Positions 25,520 through 32,397 of a DNA stretch of 32,397 bases are shown here, in pieces (the stretch's first letter is position 1; every line of letters begins with the position of its first letter). The notes below the pieces were generated by a model. The model was not told the origin of the DNA and did no database searches. It saw nothing but the letters and a program-made list of their open reading frames with translations. The position numbers and the translations under genes were made by a program. This DNA is from Candidatus Gastranaerophilales bacterium (GTDB taxonomy: Bacteria > Cyanobacteriota > Vampirovibrionia > Gastranaerophilales > Gastranaerophilaceae), in assembly GCA_944322975.1 (NCBI GenBank), contig CALUQS010000024.1:1-32397 (forward strand). Direction: 5' to 3'.

Positions 25520-25640
25520 ATATTGTTAAAATTATTTTAACCGCAAAAATTGTTACAAATATATTAAATATATCAAAAATGTTTAGTAATTTACCTATAC
25601 TTTAAGTACAATAAATACAACAGATGAAAAAGGAAGAGTT

Positions 25641-26921
25641 ATGGATAGATTCGTTGGAATTATAGGTATTATCGTTATTTTAGCAATTGCTTACGGACTT
25701 TCTAACAACAGAAAAGCGATTTCTCTAAAAACAATAATCCCCGGATTTATCCTGCAGGTTCTTCTGGCTGTTTTTGTTTTAAAAGTTCCGCTCGGACAAA
25801 AGATTTTTCACTATATAGGGATGTTTATACAAAAAATTCTAGATTTTTCAAACGAAGGCGGAAACTTTGTTTTTGGTGTTTTGACAAACAGCCCGAATCG
25901 TATGGAAGAACTTTTTGGTGCGGGGACAGGTTTTATTTTTGCTCTTAAACTGATTCCGACAATAATATTTATACTTATTCTTGTAAACATCCTTTATTAT
26001 TACGGCATAATGCAGCGTGTGGTTGAGTTCTGCGCAAAAATAATGTACAGACTGATGAATGTATCAGGTGCAGAATCCTTATCTAACATAGCCTCGGCAT
26101 TTGTCGGGCAGGTAGAGGCGCAAATTATGATTAAGCCGTATCTTGCAACAATGACAATGTCAGAACTTCTTGCTTCAATGACAGGGTCAATGGCATGTAT
26201 TGCGGGCGGGGTTATGGCAATGTATGTCGGCATGGGAATTCCTGCCGAATATTTGCTTGCCGCCTCGATTATGGCTGCACCGGGTGCGCTTGTTATTTCA
26301 AAAATAGTTTATCCGGAAACTGAAGAATCACAAACCAAAAATGAAGTTAAAATAGAAATCAAAAAAACGCATGTAAACCTCATCGATTCAATTGCACACG
26401 GAGCGTCAGACGGGATGAAGGTTTCCATAAACGTTATTGCCATGCTTATTGCCCTTACGGCTTTAATTTCAATGGTAGATTGGTTTTTAGGACATTTTGG
26501 AATGTTTCTTGTTAAATATCTGCATATGAATCTTGCCTTTATTCATATTGATTTGTCGCATCTTTCTTTAAAAGAAATTCTTGGTGCAATATTCTCGTTA
26601 TTTGCTATAGTTATGGGTGTTCCGCTGGATGAAGCGCTTAATGTAGGGTCTTTAATGGGGACAAAACTTGTATTCAACGAATTTATTGCATATCTTGATT
26701 TAACGGCATTAAAACCCGTATTGAGCGCCAAAAGTATAATTGTTGCCACATTCGCTCTTTGCGGTTTTGCAAACCTCGGCTCTATAGCAATACAAATCGG
26801 CGGAATCGGTGAACTGGCTCCAAACAGAAGAAAAGACCTTGCAAAATTAGGTGTAAGAGCCCTTGTCTGCGGAACACTGGCGTCTTATCTGTCTGCCTGC
26901 ATCGCCGGTATTATACTGTAA
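25641..26921 (+). CDS. NupC-type concentrative nucleoside transporter (CNT family)
   Basis: CNT transporters import nucleosides with protons or sodium across the inner membrane. The 426-residue protein has about ten hydrophobic segments and family motifs: VFGVLTNSPNRMEELFGAGTG, LPT-like gate region, SAFVGQVEAQIMIKPYL (the conserved GQ-E nucleoside-binding loop), MACIAGGVMAMYVGMGIP, and AAPGALVISKIVYPE. MGTKLVFNEFIAYLDL and CGFANLGSIAIQIGG follow near the C-terminus. Length fits bacterial NupC. AAGGAAGAG precedes the ATG. lpxK begins 12 nt downstream, so the genes may be cotranscribed without shared function. Substrate specificity is not resolvable here. Confidence 0.9.
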   Translation: MDRFVGIIGIIVILAIAYGLSNNRKAISLKTIIPGFILQVLLAVFVLKVPLGQKIFHYIGMFIQKILDFSNEGGNFVFGVLTNSPNRMEELFGAGTGFIFALKLIPTIIFILILVNILYYYGIMQRVVEFCAKIMYRLMNVSGAESLSNIASAFVGQVEAQIMIKPYLATMTMSELLASMTGSMACIAGGVMAMYVGMGIPAEYLLAASIMAAPGALVISKIVYPETEESQTKNEVKIEIKKTHVNLIDSIAHGASDGMKVSINVIAMLIALTALISMVDWFLGHFGMFLVKYLHMNLAFIHIDLSHLSLKEILGAIFSLFAIVMGVPLDEALNVGSLMGTKLVFNEFIAYLDLTALKPVLSAKSIIVATFALCGFANLGSIAIQIGGIGELAPNRRKDLAKLGVRALVCGTLASYLSACIAGIIL

Positions 26922-26933
26922 TTTATAAATAAT

Positions 26934-28007
26934 ATGGACATAAAAGTACTTTTAACAAAATTTCATTACAAAAAAAAATACACACCTTTTGAGGCAATTG
27001 GTGCGTCTTTTGTTTATGCACTGCTGGCTTTTCCTTCACTGTGTTATTTAATAATCGTTAAAATACGCAATTTTTTATACAGAAAAAAAATCTTAAAATC
27101 CTTTAGACCGTTACTTTATACAATTTCTGTAGGCAATTTGACAACGGGAGGCACGGGGAAAACTCCGATTACAGCAGAAATAGCCAACTATTTTGTTAAA
27201 AAAGGCGAATACCCTGCTATACTGTCACGCGGTTACGGCGGGGAACTTTCTAACAAAGAGGTCAATGTAATATCTGACGGCGAAAAAATAAACTACGAAG
27301 CCAAACAATCCGGAGATGAACCCTACTGGCTTGCGCAGCATTGCAAAGGGGCTGCAGTACTAACCTGTTCAAACAGAACAAAGGCTGCACAATATGCCAA
27401 AAAAGAACTGCATTGTACAAAACTTATTTTAGACGACGGCTTTCAGCATCAAAAACTCGCGCGGGATTTAAACATACTCGTTGTTGACAGTGAAAAACAA
27501 TTTTCCAACGGGTGTGTATTACCGCTCGGTGCGCTTAGAGAGCCTATTACTGAAATAAAAAGAGCTGATAAGATTGTTGTTGTTAACAAAAATTTTAACG
27601 ACAAAAAAGCACTCACTTTTGCCAGATATTTAAGAAAAAAATATCATAAACCTTCTTTTGTGTGTTCTATGGCGCCCGATGAAATATACAATATAGTTAC
27701 GGGCAAGCCTCTTGATGAAACAAAGGCTGTAATTGCTTTTAGCGCAATAGCCCAGCCCGAGCAGTTTTATAAATATCTAAGAAGGTTTGATATTATGGAG
27801 ACAAAGGATTTTACTGATCACCATATTTATACGGAATCTGATTTGAGAGAACTCGGTGTTATAAAAAATAAATACGGCGCAGAAGCAATGATTACAACGG
27901 AAAAAGATGCCGTAAAATTAAAAGATATTGCAACGGATAAAGACGAGATTTATGCACTTAAGCTAAAACCGTCTTTGGATTTGAAAGGGCTGATGGATGA
28001 ACAGTAA
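26934..28007 (+). CDS. lpxK: Tetraacyldisaccharide 4'-kinase LpxK
   Basis: LpxK phosphorylates the 4' position of the lipid A disaccharide at the inner membrane. The 357-residue protein has an N-terminal membrane-associated helix (about 24-44), then the P-loop GNLTTGGTGKTP (about 67-78). LSRGYGG, GDEPYWLAQH and the lpxK signature LDDGFQHQKLARDLNILVVD are all present. LPLGALREP and a C-terminal FTDHHIYTESDL region complete the match. No Shine-Dalgarno is evident, so translation may couple to the preceding transporter. It overlaps the glycosyltransferase gene by 11 nt. Confidence 0.95.
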   Translation: MDIKVLLTKFHYKKKYTPFEAIGASFVYALLAFPSLCYLIIVKIRNFLYRKKILKSFRPLLYTISVGNLTTGGTGKTPITAEIANYFVKKGEYPAILSRGYGGELSNKEVNVISDGEKINYEAKQSGDEPYWLAQHCKGAAVLTCSNRTKAAQYAKKELHCTKLILDDGFQHQKLARDLNILVVDSEKQFSNGCVLPLGALREPITEIKRADKIVVVNKNFNDKKALTFARYLRKKYHKPSFVCSMAPDEIYNIVTGKPLDETKAVIAFSAIAQPEQFYKYLRRFDIMETKDFTDHHIYTESDLRELGVIKNKYGAEAMITTEKDAVKLKDIATDKDEIYALKLKPSLDLKGLMDEQ

Positions 28008-29070
28008 CGATAACAAAACTAAAACCAAAATTCTTGTTATGCGTTATCGTTTTATCGGTGATACGCTGCTTACCGTGCCTTTTTTAAGAAATTTAAGATA
28101 TGCATATCCCGATGCACAAATAGATATGCTTGTTGCTCCGGTATCAGGCGAAATTATTGAAAAATGCCCCTACGTTGACAATTTTATCTATTTTGACACA
28201 ACAAAAAAACACCGTTATGAAAACAAAGCAGGTCAGGAAAAGAAAACTTTTTGGACTTATGTAAAACTGTTGCGCGAACAAAAATATGATAAGGCATATG
28301 TGCTTAAGCGTTCTTTTTCCAGTGCATTTCTGGCTTTTGCAGCAGGCATAAAAGAAAGAATCGGCTTTGATACTGAAGGCAGAGGCTTTTTGCTTACTAA
28401 AAAAGTAAAGTATGAAGAAAACCGTCATGAAATAGACTGTTTTTTAGATGTTTTAAAATCAGACGGAATCGATGTTAAAGACAATTATCTTGAAAACTGG
28501 ATTGATGAAAAAGAATCTGCGCAGGTTTGTGAATTTTTAAAAAACAGTATTGCACCCGAAAATCTGCAGTTGAAAAAAGTCATAATACACGCAACAAGCG
28601 GAAACAGAAAAAAAGAATGGGACAAACAAAAATGGGCTAAAGTTATAGAGTGGTTAGCAAATGAAAAAAATGTTCAGGTGCTTTTTAACGGAACAAAAAA
28701 TGATTCTCAAACTTATGAAGAAATAATGTCTTACATAAAAGAAGAATTAAAAATTCAGCCGGTTAATCTATGCGGAAACTTTAACCTCAGACAGACTCTT
28801 GCTTTTACAAAACAGTGTGATTTGATAGCCGGCTGCGACAGCGGGAATTTGCATATAGCAGCTTCTGTGGGTGTGCCTGTTGTTGCAATTTTTGGTCCGA
28901 TGAACCCTGTTAAATGGAAACCCGCTGCAGAAAAATCTGTTGTAATAAAAACAAATTTGCCCTGTCAGCCTTGCGGGCTAAAAAAGAAAAATAAATGCAT
29001 GAACAATTACCGGTGTCTTAAAGATATAAGTGTAGATATGGTAAAAAGCGGAGTAGAACTTTTTTTATAA
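27997..29070 (+). CDS. Glycosyltransferase family 9 (heptosyltransferase-like)
   Basis: GT9 enzymes add ADP-heptose or related sugars to the LPS core. The 357-residue protein has the N-terminal MRYRFIGDTLLTVPFLRNL signature, the middle domain with HATSGNRKKEWDKQKWAKVIEWL, and CGNFNLRQTLAFTKQCDLIAGCDSGNLHIAASVGVPVVAIFGP. This last stretch holds the donor-binding segment usually written D-S-G-x-x-H. The 11-nt overlap with lpxK and an AAAGGG site inside lpxK indicate coupled translation. It sits with lpxK in an LPS module. Which sugar it transfers cannot be read. A C-terminal Cys-rich CQPCGLKKKNKC element is common in the family. Confidence 0.88.
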   Translation: MNSNDNKTKTKILVMRYRFIGDTLLTVPFLRNLRYAYPDAQIDMLVAPVSGEIIEKCPYVDNFIYFDTTKKHRYENKAGQEKKTFWTYVKLLREQKYDKAYVLKRSFSSAFLAFAAGIKERIGFDTEGRGFLLTKKVKYEENRHEIDCFLDVLKSDGIDVKDNYLENWIDEKESAQVCEFLKNSIAPENLQLKKVIIHATSGNRKKEWDKQKWAKVIEWLANEKNVQVLFNGTKNDSQTYEEIMSYIKEELKIQPVNLCGNFNLRQTLAFTKQCDLIAGCDSGNLHIAASVGVPVVAIFGPMNPVKWKPAAEKSVVIKTNLPCQPCGLKKKNKCMNNYRCLKDISVDMVKSGVELFL

Positions 29071-29091
29071 ATGCAAATTTGGTATAAAAAG

Positions 29092-29700
29092 TTATAAAAA
29101 CCATTCAATGAGGGGTTTGCTTTCACCGAATTTAATATTAAATGCTTCTTCATAATCAGTACAGGTTAAATATTTATAGCTGACATTAAAGCCGAGCGGT
29201 TCACTTGTTGTGTTGAGTTTTTTGAATTTTCTAACAGAAATATTTTTTTTACGTAAATTTAATACGTTAGAATAATTTAATCCCTTGAATGCACAAAACG
29301 GAGCCTTAATTTTTTGATTTTCAGTGCTTGTCATAAGACCGAATGTTCTGCATATTACTCCGCGATAGTTATATACACTGCAAACATTGTCTATCAAAAA
29401 AGGACAATCGTATAGAAATTTTTTAGCACGTGATTTTTTCTTTTTTTCCAGTATGTTTTTTATGTTTAGTTCAATCTTTTTTTGGGTTTTGTTGTCAAGA
29501 GTCAGGGCACCGCTCAACAAGTAGCGGAATTCTATTGCAGAATAAGGAAATTGTGAGTGTTTACAACACTGTCCGCAGCCTTTTTTACAAAATATATAAG
29601 GTTTTTGTGATTCAAAAAATTTAGAGAGTTTTTGGTTTAAAAACTCCAAATAGGCAATATAATTACGAATAATAATGTTTTGTTCATCAATAACTATCAC
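29092..29700 (-). CDS. YkgJ family cysteine-cluster protein
   Basis: The 202-residue protein matches the putative zinc/iron-chelating domain family. It has CKKGCGQCCKHS in the first half and CPFLIDNVCSVYNYRGVICRTFG in the middle, giving the conserved cysteine cluster, with further Cys near the C-terminus. Function in the family is uncertain. I start at the GTG at 29700: a TTAACA-N17-TATAAT promoter ends 6 nt upstream and no Shine-Dalgarno is present, so the mRNA is probably leaderless. It converges on the glycosyltransferase with a 21-nt gap. Confidence 0.85.
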   Translation of the reverse strand: MIVIDEQNIIIRNYIAYLEFLNQKLSKFFESQKPYIFCKKGCGQCCKHSQFPYSAIEFRYLLSGALTLDNKTQKKIELNIKNILEKKKKSRAKKFLYDCPFLIDNVCSVYNYRGVICRTFGLMTSTENQKIKAPFCAFKGLNYSNVLNLRKKNISVRKFKKLNTTSEPLGFNVSYKYLTCTDYEEAFNIKFGESKPLIEWFL

Positions 29701-29706
29701 GCTAAG

Positions 29707-29735
29707 ATTATACAGTTATTTACAAAATATGTTAA
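29707..29735 (-). promoter_or_regulatory. Promoter of the YkgJ gene, adjacent to its start codon
   Basis: On the minus strand TTAACA (29735-29730), a 17-nt spacer, TATAAT (29712-29707), then 6 nt and the GTG start at 29700. The spacing implies transcription from the start codon. Confidence 0.65.
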
Positions 29736-29874
29736 TAATCTGATTATATTTTGTTTAATATGCGCTAAAAAATCACAAAAATTTTTTATTTGATTAATAA
29801 ATCCTGTTTTTAGAGGATTTAGTAAAAAAGACGCATGTAGTAACCTGTATATATATAATTTGTGCGAATCATAT

Positions 29875-29888
29875 ATTTGCATGCAAAT
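29875..29888. promoter_or_regulatory. 14-bp palindrome upstream of the flagellar genes
   Basis: ATTTGCATGCAAAT is a perfect palindrome 50 nt before fliJ. A TATAAT lies at 29854-29859 just upstream, without a clear -35. A repressor bound here would block transcription; this is inference. Confidence 0.4.
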
Positions 29889-29938
29889 TTTATTAAGACT
29901 TGGTAAAAATCAATAAATTAAAAGCAAAGAGGTAAGGT

Positions 29939-30385
29939 TTGAAAAAATTTCAATTCCGGTTACAGGTAGTATTAGATATCAAAGAAAAACTCCTTGAGCA
30001 AAAATTGTTGGAGCTTTCTAAAGTGCAAAGAAGTTTGCAAGAGGCAGTGCAAAAACAAAGAACACTTGAAGGATATCAAAACGAAATTAACGAAGCATTA
30101 ATGAATGTATTTCAAAGCGGAAACGACTTGGATTTAGTTGAAGTTCAACGCTATAAAGATTTTATTAACAAATTGATTGTTGATATTTCTAACCAGAAAG
30201 TTGTTATACAAAATATTTCTAAAGTTCTTGAACTAAAAAGAAAAGAAGTTAACGAAATTTTAAAAGAAAAGAAAGTTCTTGAAAAACTTAAAGAAAACCA
30301 GAAAAAGAAATATTATCAATCCTATGAACAATACCAGACGCGTGAGTTAGACGATATTGCGTCATCACGATACGCAAGGGTTTAA
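29939..30385 (+). CDS. fliJ: Flagellar export protein FliJ
   Basis: FliJ is a small coiled-coil protein in the flagellar type III export apparatus that works with the ATPase FliI. The 148-residue protein begins KKFQFRLQVVLDIKEKLLEQK, the usual FliJ opening (F-x-F-x-L-Q-x-V-L), and is then almost entirely charged coiled coil. Length is normal. It starts at TTG 29939, supported by GAGG six nt upstream. It precedes fliK by 35 nt, and FliK and FlgD follow, so it belongs to a flagellar hook/export operon. fliI is presumably elsewhere; it is not immediately upstream. Confidence 0.88.
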   Translation: MKKFQFRLQVVLDIKEKLLEQKLLELSKVQRSLQEAVQKQRTLEGYQNEINEALMNVFQSGNDLDLVEVQRYKDFINKLIVDISNQKVVIQNISKVLELKRKEVNEILKEKKVLEKLKENQKKKYYQSYEQYQTRELDDIASSRYARV

Positions 30386-30420
30386 CAAACTTCGCTGTTA
30401 CAAGACGGGAGAGGAATCAG

Positions 30421-32196
30421 ATGAGTGCACAGTTAACAAATTCAATACAGCTTTTGGTGTCTAATGTGACAAATGCTGCCCAGCAGCAGTCATCATCCAA
30501 CAGCTATAACAATTTTGACTCAGACCCGGATGTATTTTCTGCTGCTCTTGATAATGCTGCAAAATCTTATGCTGACAAATCCGAAAACAAAGTCACTTCT
30601 CAAAAAAATGACTATGCTAAAGATACAAAAAATACAAAAGATACACACAGCGCAAAAACACAGGAAGTAAAAGAAGATACTGCAACCCCGCAAACAGGTA
30701 CAGAAAATAATAAAGTAAAAGACTCCTCACAAACAGATAAATCACAAACAGATAAAATTAAGCAAGAAGTCACTTCTCAGGAGGAATCCAAAGAAGAATC
30801 TTTACCGGAAACACCTTCTGATGAAATGTCTGTCCAAACAATGCAGCCTGTTAACGAGCAAAGTGCGATAATGCCGGCAATTGACACTAATGTACAAAAA
30901 AATGCAATAGCCAATGAACAAATTCTTGCGAATATAGATTGCCCGCAAGAAAACAATACAACATCACAAAAACCTGAGACCGTAAAACCCCTGCAGGCAG
31001 CACAAAATGTTCAAATTGTTGAAACTCAGGTTCAGACAGATGATGTGCCGCAAATCGATACTCAAACACTAAAAAATATTCAGAATACAGCAGAAAATGC
31101 AACCGGGCAGATATCAACAGCTATTGATGAATCACAAACAACAACAACAGCAACAGATTCTGCAATTAAAGAATCTAAAATTGACAATGTTCAAACAGCT
31201 CCCACAAAAACAGCAGTACAGGATTTAGCTTCTGATATGTCTAAAGTGACAGCAAATGTTGAGGTTGAACAAACAGAACAACCGGAAATTAAGGTGCTTA
31301 CCCCATCAGATACAAAAATTGAAAAAACTCCGGAAATTAAAGTTACACAAGAAGTTGCGGCAAGTATAGAAGAAAATGTCAATACAGTTGCCAATAACAT
31401 AGAAAACAAAGATACAACCACAAAAATTAAAGATAAAGCTGTTGCACAGATGACAGCAATGGAGGATAAAAATACTGTTGTTACAAAGACGACTGTTCAG
31501 CAGGAATCTTCTTCAAATCAGCAAAATAACAACAACCTAACGCAAAATAATGCGCAGGAACAGGTTGTAAAAATGTCAATGGAATCAAATACCGGTTCTT
31601 CAAATGTACAAATTAACGGCTTGGAAACTTTTGTCAGCAAGATGGATGCTCAACTCTCAGCAGCTTCTAATGCGTCTTCTTCAATGCAAAATACTCTTAA
31701 CACAAACAGCATTATGGAACAGGTTAATAAACAGTTTGAACAGCTCCAGCAAAGCACTGCAAACAAAGTTTCCATTGTTTTACAGCCGGAAAATCTCGGC
31801 AGAGTTTCCGTTGAAATTATGAATACAAAAGACGGAATTACTGCAAAAATGATGACAGACAGCCAGCAGGTTAAAGACCTCTTTGACAAAAATATTGAAG
31901 CTTTAAAATCTAACTTAAGCGCTCAAGGGGTTAATGTTAACAATATCAAAGTCGAATGCGCTCAGGAATCATCAAATAACGCAATGAATTTTGAAAGAGA
32001 ACAGTTCAACCAGTCTTTTAATAATCCTAACAGTTCAAATCACAACCAGACAAATCAATCGAATTCACAAACAGTATACACAAACACAGATAATTTGAAT
32101 TTTGACGATGCTGAAACAGATATAAACAGCGGCGTCGAGATTAAAAATATACAAACAATGATAAAACATAATGGTAAGGTTGACTACAAAGTCTAA
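30421..32196 (+). CDS. fliK: Flagellar hook-length control protein FliK
   Basis: FliK is exported and measures hook length, then switches the export gate. The 591-residue protein has a long, low-complexity N-terminal part rich in Thr, Ser, Gln, Asn and Lys (about 1-440), as in FliK rulers. The conserved C-terminal Flg_hook domain follows (about 440-525): KVSIVLQPENLGRVSVEIMN, AKMMTDSQQVKDLFDKNIEALKSNLSAQGVNVNNIKV. A Gln/Asn-rich tail ends it. GGGAGAGGA precedes the ATG. It is followed 17 nt later by flgD, the hook-cap gene. Confidence 0.9.
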   Translation: MSAQLTNSIQLLVSNVTNAAQQQSSSNSYNNFDSDPDVFSAALDNAAKSYADKSENKVTSQKNDYAKDTKNTKDTHSAKTQEVKEDTATPQTGTENNKVKDSSQTDKSQTDKIKQEVTSQEESKEESLPETPSDEMSVQTMQPVNEQSAIMPAIDTNVQKNAIANEQILANIDCPQENNTTSQKPETVKPLQAAQNVQIVETQVQTDDVPQIDTQTLKNIQNTAENATGQISTAIDESQTTTTATDSAIKESKIDNVQTAPTKTAVQDLASDMSKVTANVEVEQTEQPEIKVLTPSDTKIEKTPEIKVTQEVAASIEENVNTVANNIENKDTTTKIKDKAVAQMTAMEDKNTVVTKTTVQQESSSNQQNNNNLTQNNAQEQVVKMSMESNTGSSNVQINGLETFVSKMDAQLSAASNASSSMQNTLNTNSIMEQVNKQFEQLQQSTANKVSIVLQPENLGRVSVEIMNTKDGITAKMMTDSQQVKDLFDKNIEALKSNLSAQGVNVNNIKVECAQESSNNAMNFEREQFNQSFNNPNSSNHNQTNQSNSQTVYTNTDNLNFDDAETDINSGVEIKNIQTMIKHNGKVDYKV

Positions 32197-32213
32197 TTTA
32201 AGGGGAAGAGAAA

Positions 32214-32397
32214 ATGTCATACGCATCAATACAACAAGAATTAATCAGCATGCAAACTAATACAGCCGTTAATCAGGCAAAAGAAAGGCAAGAAAGCGGC
32301 GCCTCTCAAGAGCTTGACGGTGATGCTTTTTTGATGCTAATGCTTGAGCAGTTAAAAAATCAGAATCCGATGGATCCTATGGATAACTCGGAAATGC
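32214..32397 (+). CDS. flgD: Flagellar hook capping protein FlgD (3'-truncated)
   Basis: FlgD is the scaffold that caps the growing hook. Only the first 61 residues are in the window; the gene runs off the right edge. The visible part has a variable start and then the FlgD signature LDGDAFLMLMLEQLKNQNPMDPMDNSEM, seen in family members as FLxLLxxQLxNQDPLxPMDNxE. AGGGGAAGAG lies directly upstream of the ATG. It follows fliK by 17 nt. Confidence 0.93.
   Translation, partial: MSYASIQQELISMQTNTAVNQAKERQESGASQELDGDAFLMLMLEQLKNQNPMDPMDNSEM

Overview
The window is AT-rich chromosomal DNA from a diderm bacterium that makes LPS and flagella. It carries Kdo genes (kdsC, kdsD), lpxK, a family-9 LPS glycosyltransferase and an LptD/OstA-like outer-membrane protein beside flagellar genes (fliJ, fliK, flgD) and a FliA-type sigma factor. 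Low GC, many short hypothetical proteins, PPDK and several peptidoglycan hydrolases fit a non-photosynthetic relative of Cyanobacteria (Melainabacteria/Vampirovibrionia, e.g. gut Gastranaerophilales). That placement is inference from gene content; no rRNA or tRNA gene was seen.

Layout: (1-2.4 kb) 3' part of pyruvate phosphate dikinase, closed by a strong terminator. (2.4-3.7 kb) a YitT-type membrane protein overlapping tail to tail with a small XRE regulator. (3.7-6.05 kb) groES-groEL on the minus strand, separated by a repeat-hairpin-repeat array. (6.1-8.9 kb) HxlR regulator, rmuC, a repeat-containing small protein and tcdA. (8.9-10.5 kb) an anti-sigma / ECF sigma / Spy-like envelope-stress cassette. 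(10.6-12.8 kb) an amidase and a glycine-rich membrane protein. (12.8-14.4 kb) kdsD-kdsC, divergent from an orphan sugar-ABC permease (14.4-15.3 kb). (15.3-18.9 kb) a 34-residue membrane microprotein, an M23 peptidase and an LptD-like protein. (19-22 kb) accD, accA, a structured repeat-like region, and prmA. (22.1-25 kb) FliA-type sigma factor and a LysM-muramidase-amidase protein. (25.1-29.1 kb) a ribbon-helix-helix protein, a CNT nucleoside transporter, lpxK and a glycosyltransferase. (29.1-32.4 kb) a YkgJ cysteine-cluster protein, then fliJ-fliK-flgD, cut by the window end.

Most genes are housekeeping or envelope functions: Kdo and lipid A synthesis, LPS export, fatty-acid precursor supply and wall remodelling. 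The least explained features are non-coding. First, a repeat found twice between groES and groEL has the same end motifs as a third element just after the accA stop codon; the interiors differ but keep a stem directly inside the ends. Second, four genes have a -10 box 6-7 nt before a start codon with no Shine-Dalgarno, which suggests leaderless mRNAs. Third, the kdsD and permease promoters appear to share one palindromic -35 hexamer.
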